A DNA stretch of 64,000 nt from CAJQQY01 sp045104975 (GCA_045104975.1 JBGCCY010000033.1:1-64000); one strand, 5' to 3'; shown: positions 1-10,492, counted from the stretch's first letter. Notes: a model not told the origin generated them from the sequence alone. A program made the numbers and translations.

Positions 1-3000
1 TTCCAGAAATTCTTACAACACAAGTAACAGATGCGACATGTGATGAAGACAACGGTTCGATAAATATAGAAATGGTTGGCGGAAATTCTAACTATGATTT
101 TGTTTGGGAAAATAACCTAAGTGATTCAAGTTATGTAGAAAATTTACCAGCAGGAATCTACAATGTTTCGATTTCAGAAATAGGAGATACTTGTGTATTG
201 GATACCTCATTTACAATTATTACAATTGCTCCAACAATCGTTCAAGTAATTTCGATTACACCAGACAGTTGTGATGTAGGAATTGGAAATATAGTGTTAT
301 CACCAGACACATTGAGTTTCGTTTGGTCAACAGGAGACACCACAGCCATCGCAGATAGTTTGATTGCAGGTAGCTATGATGTAACTGCAACTGATGCGAA
401 TGGATGTGAATTTATTTTACAAAATATTTTAATAGAAAATAATTGTGATACTTGCGTGACACCAGAAATTTTGGCTTCACAAATAACTAGTGCGACTTGT
501 GATGAAGACAATGCTTCAATAAATATAGAAATGGTTGGCGGAAATTCTAACTATGACTTTGTTTGGGAAAATAATGTAAGTGATACAAGCTTCGCTAACA
601 ACTTGGCAGCAGGAACATACGGAGTAACGGTTTCAGAAATAGGCAATCTTACTTGCGTATTAGATACCTTATTTACTATTGAAGTGATTGCTCCAACTAT
701 TGTTCAAGTAATTTCGATTAAACCAGACAGTTGTGATGTAGGAATTGGAAATATAGTGTTATCACCAGACACATTGAGTTTCGTTTGGTCAACAGGAGAC
801 ACCACAGCCATTGCAGATAGTTTGATAGCAGGTAGTTATGATGTGACAGCAACTGATGCGAATGGATGTGAATTTATTTTACAAAACATTTTAATTGAAA
901 ATACTTGTGATACATTCCAATGTGAATTACCACAAGTAGCAGCAATTATTACCAATGAAAATTGTGGAAACGGAGAAGGTGCGATTGAGATAGGAATTAT
1001 TGGAGTTGTAGAAAATTATAATTTCATTTGGACGCCAAATGTTAGTGACACCACTTTTGCCAATAACTTAAGTGCAGGAACTTATCAAGTAAGCATTCAA
1101 CATATTCAAGATTCAACATGTGTATTAGATACTTTATTTACTATTGGAAATGATATAGTAGAACCAATTGCTACTGTTATTTCCAATCAGCCAGCATCTT
1201 GTATCGGTTCGAATGGAGAAGTTATTTTCCAACCAATTGATTTGATTTATGATTGGGGTAATGGCGTATTTGGGTTTTCTAACAATAACCTTACAGCAGG
1301 TATTTATGATGTAACAGTTTCAGATAGTACTGGATGTTCGACTGTAATTACTGTTGAAGTTGGAAGTGAGAATCCATTAGAAGCCATTGCAAATGTGACT
1401 CAAGCGGGATGTGATGGAGGAACGACAGGAACTGCGGGAATCGGAATTAATAATGGAGTAGGTGATTTTGAATTCATTTGGAATGATGGAAATACAGATA
1501 GTTTAAGAACTGATTTGGCACTTGGAAATTATGATGTAACGGTAACAGACAACGGAACAGGTTGTACGGCAGAAACTTCATTTACCATAATTCAAGTGAC
1601 ACCAGGAGAAGCAACATTGATGTTCCAAGACACAATTGTTTCGACAACTTGTGTAGGTTCAAATGATGGGGAAGTTCAATTCTTCGCGAATTATTCTCCA
1701 TTCTTTCATCCTCCAGTTACCATGCTTTTGACACATTCTTCAACTGGCACTGTTGAAATAAATGGAGAATTAGCTGCAGGTAATTATTGCATTTCAATCA
1801 TCGATGCGAATGGTTGCTTTATCACAGAAAAATGTTTTGAAGTAATAGAACCAGAACCAATTGTGATTTCACCAATTGTGATTGGAGTGTCTTGTACTGA
1901 GAATGGATCTATTAATTTAGATAATGTAACAGGTGGAACACCAGATTATATTTTCGATTGGGGACATATTGTTGGAACCGATGATCCTCAAAACTTAGAT
2001 GATTTACCAGCAGGGCCTTATGAAGTTATCGTAACTGATGCTGACGGATGTTCAGTAGAGTTAGTTATTTCAGTTCCTGATGATTGTAATTGTGTTGATC
2101 CTCAAATAGCTTTAATTGAAGTAGATGAAGAAAATTGTAGCATGGCAAATGGAGCAATTGAAATTACAATGCAAGGAGCTTTAGCTAACTATAATTTCGA
2201 TTGGTCAATCGCAGGAGGAGGAAATGTAAATGAGGCAACTGGTTTAGTAGCAGGAGATTATACGGTGACGATTGCAGATGCAAATAACCCAAGTTGTTTC
2301 ATTGTTCATACGATTACAGTTCAACCAATTGATGGTTTAGTAGTTGACATTATTACTTCTCCAGCAGATTGTAATGAGACGAATGGACAAGTAACTTTAG
2401 AACCTGCCAATTATACTTACGATTGGGGGAATGGAGTATTAGGAAATATTAGAAATGATTTAGCACCAGGAACTTATACGGTAACTGCGACTACCGATGG
2501 AATTAATTGCGCGACTGAATATGATGTAATCATTACAGGTGAAACTGATTGTTTAACACCTGATACACTTTACTTCACCACGTTTGAAAATATTCCGATA
2601 GATACTATTTGTATAGACCTTTCTGAATTGCCAGGAACATTTGGAGCAATGCTTCCATGTAATGATCCTGCTAATGGAACTATGATTATCAGCTCATTAG
2701 ACAGTTGTTTGACTTATATTCCAGATTCCTCCTTTATAGGGTTAGATACAGCATGTGTTGTGGCTTGTGATCAAAATGGAATTTGTGATACGACTATAAT
2801 TATTATTAATGTGATCCCAGACTGTGATGACTTTATTATAACGAATTCAGTTAATTTGGATACTGATGATTGCGATAGTTTATTTAATATTTGTTTAGAA
2901 ATTCCTTTCGCAAATATTTCAAATTACAGCATCCGAAACAATGGAACTGACTATAATGGAACATTAGATAGTTGTGAAAATGATGGAACCCAAATCCAAT

Positions 3001-4475
3001 TAGGAGTAGGAACCCATCAACTCATTTTTATGGATAATACCACAGGATGTCAAGATACAGTCATGGCATGGATTACTTGCAGTACGCCACCATGTGTTGA
3101 TATAATTACGGAAGATTCAATTACCCTTTATACTAGTAATTGTAATGATCCAGCAGACTATTGTATAGATGTTTCTTTAGATGAAATATTGAATTATACT
3201 ATTATGTCTAATGGAGAACTATATAATGATTTCTTTGGTGGCTGTGATTTCGATAGTATCGTTTCCTACTCATTATTTTTATTACCAGGACAAGGAAACT
3301 TTGGACCATATAAATTGAATTCTTGGATGTTGAATGGGCAGTCGTATACTACTTCATTTATGAACATTACAGAGTTAGTGGATTCAATGAATGTTTGGGA
3401 TCCAGCTAGCGAATGGATTTTTAATCCAATTACATTTATGATTACTGGTGGAAATACACAGAATACTTTCGGTCAAATGCTAATTGAGCAAATCAATACT
3501 GGCGCAACCGCAATCATCGAAGTGAACGCTAATTTAGAACCAAAGGCCACCGAAATTTACCTTGAGCCAGGAATTAATGAAGTGATTTTTACTCATGATA
3601 TTACTGGATGTTCTGATACGGTGACTGTAACGGTGACTTGTGCAAATCCTGATATTTTAGTTGATACTATTTTAGTCAACACGATTGATACGATGTGTAT
3701 TCCAACTGATGAATTGGTGGGGACAATAGTTAGTTATGAGAATGATTGCGAAGATTCTTCAGGTGAATTTGTCCTCTTTAGTCAAGTAGATGGTGAATGG
3801 TGCATACAGTATGAAGGGGTAGAAGTTGGAGTCGATAGTGCTTGTGTGGTTATCTGTGATGACCTTGGGATTTGCGACACTACTTATATATATGTAACGG
3901 TAATCGAACCAACGGTTTTAGATTCATTACCAGTTGCCGTTGCTGATGTTGACACCTTGAGAATGAATACTTCTACTGTTGTTGAAGTAATGTTTAATGA
4001 TAGTATAAATGGAGTATTTGATACGATCTATATTTTAGATCAACCAACATTTGGTACAGCAATCATAGATGGGGATGGAACGATTACTTATACTCCAAAT
4101 GAGGATTATTGCGACACCGCAATACCTGATGTAATGACCTATGTACTTTGCAATACATTTGGATGTGATACGACAACCGTTTCCTTCTACGTGACTTGTA
4201 GTGATCTAATAATTTATACTGGGTTCTCTCCGAATGGAGATGGTGTCAATGATTTGTTCTACATCGAAGGTGTAGAAAGTTTCCCGAATAATGAATTGAA
4301 TATATTCAATCGTTGGGGGAATGAAGTTTACTTTGCACAAGGATATTTGAATACTTGGGATGGAACTTGGAATGGAAAAGTTCTTCCTGACGGAACTTAC
4401 TTCTACGTTTTCCAATATGAAAATGGAAGTGGCGAGATGATTGAAGAAAGTGGATATATTCAAATAAATAGATAA
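1..4475 (+). CDS. Giant SprB-repeat adhesin with gliding-type (type B) T9SS C-terminus, 5' truncated
   Basis: The reading frame is open from base 3, upstream of the first visible ATG at 72, so the gene begins outside the window and more than 1,480 residues are seen. The protein is a chain of SprB-type repeats of about 75-80 residues (recurring ATDANGC, LxAGxYxVT and FxWS motifs). Cys-rich modules follow, then a cadherin-like/VCBS-like stretch (around VAVADVDTLRMNTS and TYTPNEDYCD). The last ~85 residues (SPNGDGVNDLF, NRWGNEVY, WDGTWNGKVLPDGTYFYV) match the CHU_C/gliding-motility-associated C-terminal domain, a type B sorting signal of the type IX secretion system. Family knowledge predicts export across the outer membrane and display as an adhesin or gliding-type filament. 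The ligand cannot be read from sequence. A terminator follows at 4640. Confidence 0.9.
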   Translation, partial: PEILTTQVTDATCDEDNGSINIEMVGGNSNYDFVWENNLSDSSYVENLPAGIYNVSISEIGDTCVLDTSFTIITIAPTIVQVISITPDSCDVGIGNIVLSPDTLSFVWSTGDTTAIADSLIAGSYDVTATDANGCEFILQNILIENNCDTCVTPEILASQITSATCDEDNASINIEMVGGNSNYDFVWENNVSDTSFANNLAAGTYGVTVSEIGNLTCVLDTLFTIEVIAPTIVQVISIKPDSCDVGIGNIVLSPDTLSFVWSTGDTTAIADSLIAGSYDVTATDANGCEFILQNILIENTCDTFQCELPQVAAIITNENCGNGEGAIEIGIIGVVENYNFIWTPNVSDTTFANNLSAGTYQVSIQHIQDSTCVLDTLFTIGNDIVEPIATVISNQPASCIGSNGEVIFQPIDLIYDWGNGVFGFSNNNLTAGIYDVTVSDSTGCSTVITVEVGSENPLEAIANVTQAGCDGGTTGTAGIGINNGVGDFEFIWNDGNTDSLRTDLALGNYDVTVTDNGTGCTAETSFTIIQVTPGEATLMFQDTIVSTTCVGSNDGEVQFFANYSPFFHPPVTMLLTHSSTGTVEINGELAAGNYCISIIDANGCFITEKCFEVIEPEPIVISPIVIGVSCTENGSINLDNVTGGTPDYIFDWGHIVGTDDPQNLDDLPAGPYEVIVTDADGCSVELVISVPDDCNCVDPQIALIEVDEENCSMANGAIEITMQGALANYNFDWSIAGGGNVNEATGLVAGDYTVTIADANNPSCFIVHTITVQPIDGLVVDIITSPADCNETNGQVTLEPANYTYDWGNGVLGNIRNDLAPGTYTVTATTDGINCATEYDVIITGETDCLTPDTLYFTTFENIPIDTICIDLSELPGTFGAMLPCNDPANGTMIISSLDSCLTYIPDSSFIGLDTACVVACDQNGICDTTIIIINVIPDCDDFIITNSVNLDTDDCDSLFNICLEIPFANISNYSIRNNGTDYNGTLDSCENDGTQIQLGVGTHQLIFMDNTTGCQDTVMAWITCSTPPCVDIITEDSITLYTSNCNDPADYCIDVSLDEILNYTIMSNGELYNDFFGGCDFDSIVSYSLFLLPGQGNFGPYKLNSWMLNGQSYTTSFMNITELVDSMNVWDPASEWIFNPITFMITGGNTQNTFGQMLIEQINTGATAIIEVNANLEPKATEIYLEPGINEVIFTHDITGCSDTVTVTVTCANPDILVDTILVNTIDTMCIPTDELVGTIVSYENDCEDSSGEFVLFSQVDGEWCIQYEGVEVGVDSACVVICDDLGICDTTYIYVTVIEPTVLDSLPVAVADVDTLRMNTSTVVEVMFNDSINGVFDTIYILDQPTFGTAIIDGDGTITYTPNEDYCDTAIPDVMTYVLCNTFGCDTTTVSFYVTCSDLIIYTGFSPNGDGVNDLFYIEGVESFPNNELNIFNRWGNEVYFAQGYLNTWDGTWNGKVLPDGTYFYVFQYENGSGEMIEESGYIQINR
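3..924 (+). repeat. Tandem ~460-bp coding repeat (two near-identical SprB double modules)
   Basis: Two consecutive units inside the giant adhesin are almost the same at DNA level. The stretch starting with ATGGTTGGCGG at 72 recurs at 531 (offset 459), and the one starting TTCAAGTAATTTCG at 241 recurs at 703 (offset 462, one extra codon). Each unit encodes two SprB-type modules of about 75 residues. The high nucleotide identity implies recent duplication or gene conversion, and the array probably continues upstream of the window. Confidence 0.85.
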
Positions 4476-4639
4476 AAAATAAAGATTCAATTAAAAAGAA
4501 AATCAAAAGAAATAGTACAAATTTAAATTCAATTTTTTGATTGAAATTTTAATTGAATAAAGAATATGGGAGTTTAGTCATCATATCTGATAACCAAAAA
4601 GGGAATTTTATTTTTGGAAATATCAATATGAAATTTGCA

Positions 4640-4679
4640 AACCCGTTCCGTGTCGTAAGATGTTGGAGCGGGTTTTTTT
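4640..4679 (+). terminator. Rho-independent terminator after the giant adhesin
   Basis: A 10-bp stem pairs AACCCGTTCC (4640-4649) with GGAGCGGGTT (4665-4674), with one G-U pair, and a run of seven T follows. It lies 165 bases after the adhesin stop codon and ends that transcript before the small peptidase gene. Confidence 0.8.
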
Positions 4680-4749
4680 GATGAAAATCATAGTATCTTT
4701 CTGCTTTACTAAAAAGACAAAACAATTTTTTTAGAAAAATGAATGAGTC

Positions 4750-5202
4750 ATGAAGAAATTTTTTAAACGATTAATTATTGCTTTGATTTTTATTTTTGGA
4801 TTGATTTGGATTTATGCATGTTCATTGATTGGAGTAAATAAAAAAGTGAAACTTCATTTTTCTAATTTAAAAATAGAAATACTAAAACAAGGTTACCAAA
4901 CTAATTTCTATGTGATTAGTGGAAGAAGATGGCAGCTAGATAACTATCTCTTAAATAAATTTGGTGGTGCTGCATCCAAAAGTAAACATAAAGATGGAGA
5001 TGCAATTGACCTTATTATATTTGATGTAAATAATGATGGAAAATCTGATGCTCAGGATGTCAATATCGTTTATAAAATTTTAGATATCAAAATTATCGGC
5101 AACAAAGGAGGTGTCGGAACTTATAAAAATGAAAATGATTTTTTAAATCAGCAAATGATTCATTTTGATAGCAGAGGAAGTAAGGCTAGATGGCATCGCT
5201 AA
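4750..5202 (+). CDS. Small M15-like (D-Ala-D-Ala carboxypeptidase-type) peptidase, membrane anchored
   Basis: 150 residues. A basic N-terminus is followed by a hydrophobic segment (about residues 8-27) ending near a Cys (IYACSLIG), so the protein is exported and either anchored or possibly a lipoprotein. The core has SKHKDGDAIDL and, near the C-terminus, MIHFDSRGSKARWHR. These resemble the zinc-site motifs of M15 peptidases (HxxGxAxD and HxD...RW), which cut peptidoglycan peptides. The Asp-rich DVNNDGKSDAQD between them looks like a calcium-type loop. The length is typical of minimal M15A domains. It is flanked by terminators and appears monocistronic. The fold is inferred from motifs; activity is unproven. 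Confidence 0.6.
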   Translation: MKKFFKRLIIALIFIFGLIWIYACSLIGVNKKVKLHFSNLKIEILKQGYQTNFYVISGRRWQLDNYLLNKFGGAASKSKHKDGDAIDLIIFDVNNDGKSDAQDVNIVYKILDIKIIGNKGGVGTYKNENDFLNQQMIHFDSRGSKARWHR

Positions 5203-5382
5203 TTATTTATTATAAAATTTATCTCCAATAACGGACAATCTCCGTCCGATAACGAACACTTTTCCCATCTTTTTTTTTCTAATAAAAAACATAAATAATT
5301 GATTATCAGTATGTTAGGAAAATTGGCACACCGATTGGACTTAGTTTGGTATAACTCATTAATCATTTTAAAATCAATAACT

Positions 5383-5874
5383 ATGAAAAATTTAAGTTCA
5401 AATATCCAAGTCATCATTTCTCTTATCGTTTGTTTAATTTCATTTGGATCACTTTTCGGTCAAGGGCCAACTCCACCAACTCCACCGACACCTCCAATGA
5501 CAACTTATGCTTCTCAGAATACCCACAAAGTAACAGTGCAAGTAACGGATGAATATAATCATAGTGGAGATTTTCAAGAGGTGAGTAATAGTTCTACCAA
5601 TCAGAATTACCGATACACTTCCGTTTTTGAAAAAGATTTGACAGACAAAATCGAGGCAATTTTAATTGAAGAATTAGGAGAACCTTCAGTTGTTTCTAAA
5701 AATATTAAAAGATGGAATCATATTGATGGTGATGAAGTAAAAGATTTTCAAATCATGTTAAGAGATGGAAAAGTGAAAATTAGTTACAAAAATGGAACTC
5801 AAGAAATAATGAAACAACTCAATCAAATAACCAAAGCAATTTGTAAAGTAACTTATAAAAGTAATTGTGATTAG
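5383..5874 (+). CDS. Secreted hypothetical protein with Pro-rich N-terminal linker
   Basis: The start at 5383 gives MKNLSSNIQVIISLIVCL, a clear signal peptide ending near FGQG. An in-frame upstream extension to 5299 would bury it. The mature 140-residue protein starts with a PTPPTPPTPP linker and continues as a soluble, charged domain (DKIEAILIEELGEP, WNHIDGDEVKDFQI, GKVKISYKNG). No T9SS tail, lipobox or known family is recognised. A terminator follows at 6002. Probably periplasmic; function unknown. Confidence 0.7.
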   Translation: MKNLSSNIQVIISLIVCLISFGSLFGQGPTPPTPPTPPMTTYASQNTHKVTVQVTDEYNHSGDFQEVSNSSTNQNYRYTSVFEKDLTDKIEAILIEELGEPSVVSKNIKRWNHIDGDEVKDFQIMLRDGKVKISYKNGTQEIMKQLNQITKAICKVTYKSNCD

Positions 5875-6001
5875 ACTTCACTTTCACTTTGCTAAATAGA
5901 AAGTTGTTTTGGAAAAATGTTCAACGTAAAACGTCCAACGTCTTTCACCCAACGAATTAAAAAGATATTTTTCCGTATTTTTTAGTTGATAAATTAATTG
6001 G

Positions 6002-6043
6002 AAGCTGAATCAATAACCTCTAGGTTAAGATTCAGCTTTTTTA
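6002..6043 (+). terminator. Rho-independent terminator
   Basis: AAGCTGAATC (6002-6011) pairs perfectly with GATTCAGCTT (6029-6038), an inner ACCT/AGGT pair shortens the loop, and a T-rich tract follows. It closes the 5383-5874 transcript, 130 bases after its stop. Confidence 0.8.
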
Positions 6044-6134
6044 TTTTGTAAAATATCTGACATTTCAAAGCAGCAAACTTCACACTAAAAAGGTCTAACC
6101 TTTATTCAATATCGAATACGAAAACCCTCCAGCA

Positions 6135-9100
6135 ATGAATAGAGCAATACCGTTTTTTATCCTTTTGAGTTTTATTATTTTTTCTCAAATAGAAACACAA
6201 GCACAATGTTTTCAACCCCAACTTCCCACCACGGAATGTAATATGGCACCTACCGTTTGCCCGACTTCAGGTTTGTTAGATGAATATTGCGGGACGAATG
6301 ATGATTTCAATTTTGATCCAAATTTTCAACCACCTAACTTTTGTGGAACTATACAAAATCCAGATTGGATTGGGTTTATTCCTATTACTACTAATGTTGA
6401 TATTCATATCTATGTAGAAGCTTGTACATCACCCTTAGCTGTAGTTCCAGCATTACAAGTTATGGCATTTAAAAGCTGTGAATTTGATTGGGAACCTGTG
6501 TCAGATTGTATTTATGAATTATATACCAATACCAGCCAAACACTTTCTCTAACCAATCTTGATCCAGGAGAAGTTCATTATCTATTACTTGATGGATTTT
6601 CAGGTGCTATCTGTAATTATTATTTGGAAGTTACTTCTGGGGCGATTGCAGGATATGGAGATGCTTTACAAGCTGATGCTGGGGCAGATAATTTTATTGA
6701 GTGTAACTCTTCCGTAATTTTGGATGCCAGTAATTCTACTGCTACGCCAACGACTAATTATACTTGGTCAGATGAAAATGGGAATGTGGTTGGAACGGGG
6801 ATAACATATACTGCTACTGCAACAGGAACTTATACTTTGTATTTAAATGATTCAGATATTTCGATTTGCCCTTCAGAAGATGAGGTTCAAGTATTTGAGG
6901 CAGGCGTGACAACATTAGAATTAGGTGATGGAAATTATCTGGATTGCAATACAGGCATAGCAACGATCATTGGCGAAAATGTTCCGTCAAATCCAAATTA
7001 TACCTATTCATGGATGACTACGAATGGGAATTTTCTTTCAGGTGAAACTACAGCAAATCCTGTAGTTGATGCAGTTGGAGAGTATATATTAACGATGGTT
7101 GATGGAATTAATAATTGCTCTAAATCAGATACTATCTCTGTAATGCTTTTTGAAGACGTTTTGACCGTTGATTCTATTTTTCAAAAAACTTGTACATCGT
7201 CAGGTAACTTTGATTTAAATGCAACAGCGCTTGCTTTTGATAGTCCTGATTTTATTTACGCTTGGACGACAACTGATGGAAATATTGTCAGTAATGAAAA
7301 TAAACAAACACCCAGAATCAACGAATTAGGAACTTATAACATTACATTTACGGATACGGTTTCAGGGTGTGTATTTATGGATGAGGTTCTTGTAGTTGAT
7401 ACATTGCTTTCGCCTACTCCAATAATTGATTTTGTAGGTAATCAATATTTGACTTGTGACTTAACGAACGTAGAATTGACTGCCGAGAATTCCATCATTT
7501 TAAGTCCCGTAACTTATAAGTGGAGGAAACCATCGGGAGTTGTTTTTTCAACTGGCGAAACAGCTATTGTTGATCAAGGAGGAATTTATACTTTGGAGTT
7601 GATGGTTATTTTGACTGGATGTGTATATTCAACAGAAGTGGAGGTAATTGTAGATGACAATGCCCCCGATGTCATTTTTCCATTGAGCACTTATGGATTA
7701 AATTGTGCGAATAATTTCACCCAAGAAATAATTCCAATAATTAACAATGGACCTAATATTGGATTTGAATGGAGCTATAATGGATTTATTATTTCAAATA
7801 ATATAAACATTATTGTTAGTTCTGGCGAGGAAGGAATTTATGATTTAACTGTAACTAATTTTGTTAATGGCTGCTCTTCTCAGGCAATGATTGAAGTTGT
7901 TGATAATGGATTTGCGGTAGATATTACGACTGTTAATGCTACTTGCGATGCAGCAGATGGAACGGCAATGATTAGTTCAGGACTAGCTAATCCGCTTTAC
8001 GAATGGAGCAATGGCGTACAGGGTAGCGTAATTACGGGGTTAACTCAAGGTTGGTACTCCGTAACCATAACAGACTTGGATAATAATTGTAGCAAGCATC
8101 AAAACTTTTTTGTCGATGAAGATATTTCTTGCAAAGTAGTAATAAGTGGTTATGTAGTCATTGATGATAACAATACGTGCACGTATGACCCTGCGATGGA
8201 AGGAATAGAATTAATTATGGTAAAATTATACCCGCTTGAAATTTATACCTATACAGATTCTACCGGTTATTATGAATTTGTAGTGGAGGATGGAGATTAT
8301 TCGGTACAGTATATTTCGAATATTTTTTACGACTTACTTTGTCCAGTCCCTGGGATTTATGATGTTACTCTAAATACGAATGGGACCTCTGATAATGACA
8401 ATCATTTTTTTATAGAAAGAGTAGAGACCGATTTATGCATTACCAAAATAAATGGAAATGCAGTTCCTGGTCTAAAGCAATTCAACCTTTTAGAAGTATG
8501 TAATTTTGGGCAACTCACTCAAACTGCAACAGTTACTTTTACCCACGATGATCTCTTTGGACAAGTTGCTAGTTTGCCGAATATTGAACCTTTAAATACG
8601 AATGCAGAGAACTATATTTATGATTCCAATAACAAAACTTTTACATGGATGTTGAATGAGCTGGAGCCAGGAGAATGTAGAAAAATTTCTTGGTTTATGG
8701 AAACACCTACTACAGCTCAAGTTGGTCAAATAATAACCTCTGCTGCTGAAGTAACTCCCAATGATTTTGATGTAAATCCAACTAATAATAATCTCAACTG
8801 GAATGGAGTAGTGACTGCTTCCTTAGATCCAAATATTAAACAAAATTATGTTGGAGAAACACTTTCAGGTGGAGCTATTTATGAAGATGATACCACGATG
8901 GATTATTTGATTCATTTCCAAAATATTGGAACTGATACTGCTTATACTGTTGTGATTAGAGATACATTGGATGATGCTCATTTGAATGTGACAACGTTGC
9001 GAGGATTTACTTCGAGCCATGATATGCAAGTGGAATATGAAGATACTAATGTATTGATTTTTAGATTTGAAAACATCTACTTGGTCGATAGTTTAACGAA

Positions 9101-10481
9101 CGAAGAAGCGAGTAAAGGTTGGGTAGGATTCCAAATTGATTTATTGCCAAATCAAGATGTCGGAACCGAAATATCGAACCAAGCTGCCATTTATTTTGAT
9201 TACAATGAACCTATTATTACCAATGAGGTAGTCAACACAATTGACCAACATTTTTATAAAATAGAAGGTGAGGTGAAAACAGAAATAGGTGAAGGTGTCA
9301 AAGATGTAAACGCATTGTTATCAGGTGATTTAGTTGCAGCAACTTTGACTGATCTTTTAGGTGTTTTTTCTTTTGAAGACTTAAATCCAAATGAAAGTTT
9401 TGCCGTAGATTTTGAGAAAAATACCAATCCTTGGAATGGTGTAACGACGCAAGATATTGTCGCAATTCGGAAGCATATTTTAGGATTGGAATATTTGGAT
9501 TCGCCGTACAAATTATTAGCGGCTGATGTAAATAATTCTGGGAGCATAACTGGCCTTGATATGGCATTGATTCGATCTTTGATTCTTTTAAATATCTTAG
9601 AATTTCCAACTAATCCTTCTTGGAAAATTATCGATGGAAATTATGTTTTCCCAGATCCAACTCAACCTTGGGGGAGTTCAATTCCAATATCTCTTACCAT
9701 TGATAATATTAATGAGGATCGTTCTTACAATTTGATTGGAATCAAAATGGGTGATGTCAATAATTCCGTTCAACCATGGAATTTATTAGATTCGGAAACG
9801 CGAGAAAGAGAGGATGTTTTAAATTTAAGTATTGACAATCAAGAAGTTAGCGTAGGAGAGGAGTATGTAGTTGCTTTACGAGCAAAAGATTTTAAAGATA
9901 TGGTTGCCTACCAATTTACCTTAGGTTTTGATAAAAACAAATTAAGATTCACAGGTTTTGAAGAAGGAGTTTTAGAAACTATGTCAGAACAAAATATTGG
10001 AAGTCGATTTTTGAAAAATGGGAAATTGACCATTGCTTGGACTTCTTCTGAGGGAAAAAATATTAACGAGGACGAACCTTTATTTTTCCTAAAATTTAAA
10101 GCAAAACAAAAAGGAGAAATAAGTGAAATGCTAGAAATTAATTCTTCTAAAACAACAGCAGTTGCCTACGATGAGGAAGAGGACATTTTTGATATAAATC
10201 TAATCTTTGAAGGAGAGGAGAAAAACGCCTTAATTCAAATTTTTCCCAATCCAACTAACGAAAATATTTTTGTCAATATCAATTTAGAAAAAACGATTTC
10301 TATTCAATTAGATATTTTTAATGCCTTTGGGCAATTGGAAAAATCTGTTCTTTCAAATACCATTCAAGCTAAAGGTTTTTTCCAACAAAAAATAAATGTG
10401 CAAAAGTTCTCTCCAGGAACCTATTTTATAAAAATGAAAATGGGAGAGGAGATTGTTGTCCGCAAATTTATTGTTATGTAA
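6135..10481 (+). CDS. Modular T9SS surface protein: PKD/Ig repeats, DUF11-like, dockerin-like, cohesin-like, type A sorting domain
   Basis: 1448 residues. Signal peptide (about 1-23), then a Cys-containing N-terminal domain (FCGTIQNPDWIGFIP, pre-peptidase-like), five to six PKD/Ig-like repeats (DAGADNFIECN, YTWSDENG), and an SprB-like module (about 596). A CNA-B/SdrD-like domain follows (about 667, GYYEFVVEDGDY), then a DUF11-like domain (about 898-1036, DPNIKQNY to AIYFDYNEPI). Next is a dockerin-like region (about 1095-1180) with a good Ca-binding loop DVNNSGSITGLD and a weaker NPWNGVTTQDIV copy, and a cohesin-like domain (about 1227-1360, VAYQFTLGFD, LTIAWTSSEG). The type A sorting domain (IFPNPTNENIFV to RKFIVM) ends it. 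It is a close paralogue of the genes at 10632 and 44589. A structural or adhesive surface role is likely; nothing indicates an enzyme. Confidence 0.88.
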   Translation: MNRAIPFFILLSFIIFSQIETQAQCFQPQLPTTECNMAPTVCPTSGLLDEYCGTNDDFNFDPNFQPPNFCGTIQNPDWIGFIPITTNVDIHIYVEACTSPLAVVPALQVMAFKSCEFDWEPVSDCIYELYTNTSQTLSLTNLDPGEVHYLLLDGFSGAICNYYLEVTSGAIAGYGDALQADAGADNFIECNSSVILDASNSTATPTTNYTWSDENGNVVGTGITYTATATGTYTLYLNDSDISICPSEDEVQVFEAGVTTLELGDGNYLDCNTGIATIIGENVPSNPNYTYSWMTTNGNFLSGETTANPVVDAVGEYILTMVDGINNCSKSDTISVMLFEDVLTVDSIFQKTCTSSGNFDLNATALAFDSPDFIYAWTTTDGNIVSNENKQTPRINELGTYNITFTDTVSGCVFMDEVLVVDTLLSPTPIIDFVGNQYLTCDLTNVELTAENSIILSPVTYKWRKPSGVVFSTGETAIVDQGGIYTLELMVILTGCVYSTEVEVIVDDNAPDVIFPLSTYGLNCANNFTQEIIPIINNGPNIGFEWSYNGFIISNNINIIVSSGEEGIYDLTVTNFVNGCSSQAMIEVVDNGFAVDITTVNATCDAADGTAMISSGLANPLYEWSNGVQGSVITGLTQGWYSVTITDLDNNCSKHQNFFVDEDISCKVVISGYVVIDDNNTCTYDPAMEGIELIMVKLYPLEIYTYTDSTGYYEFVVEDGDYSVQYISNIFYDLLCPVPGIYDVTLNTNGTSDNDNHFFIERVETDLCITKINGNAVPGLKQFNLLEVCNFGQLTQTATVTFTHDDLFGQVASLPNIEPLNTNAENYIYDSNNKTFTWMLNELEPGECRKISWFMETPTTAQVGQIITSAAEVTPNDFDVNPTNNNLNWNGVVTASLDPNIKQNYVGETLSGGAIYEDDTTMDYLIHFQNIGTDTAYTVVIRDTLDDAHLNVTTLRGFTSSHDMQVEYEDTNVLIFRFENIYLVDSLTNEEASKGWVGFQIDLLPNQDVGTEISNQAAIYFDYNEPIITNEVVNTIDQHFYKIEGEVKTEIGEGVKDVNALLSGDLVAATLTDLLGVFSFEDLNPNESFAVDFEKNTNPWNGVTTQDIVAIRKHILGLEYLDSPYKLLAADVNNSGSITGLDMALIRSLILLNILEFPTNPSWKIIDGNYVFPDPTQPWGSSIPISLTIDNINEDRSYNLIGIKMGDVNNSVQPWNLLDSETREREDVLNLSIDNQEVSVGEEYVVALRAKDFKDMVAYQFTLGFDKNKLRFTGFEEGVLETMSEQNIGSRFLKNGKLTIAWTSSEGKNINEDEPLFFLKFKAKQKGEISEMLEINSSKTTAVAYDEEEDIFDINLIFEGEEKNALIQIFPNPTNENIFVNINLEKTISIQLDIFNAFGQLEKSVLSNTIQAKGFFQQKINVQKFSPGTYFIKMKMGEEIVVRKFIVM

Positions 10482-10492
10482 GATTATATTTT

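Noticed and set aside
1..4475. The regular repeats as a possible CRISPR or noncoding repeat array.
   Set aside because: The repeats are long, in frame and encode SprB-type modules; no short repeats with unique spacers occur anywhere in the window.
4206..4506. Overlapping minus-strand ORFs at the end of the giant adhesin, and similar antisense ORFs inside other large genes.
   Set aside because: They are shadows of the true frame, with no conserved motifs or start context.
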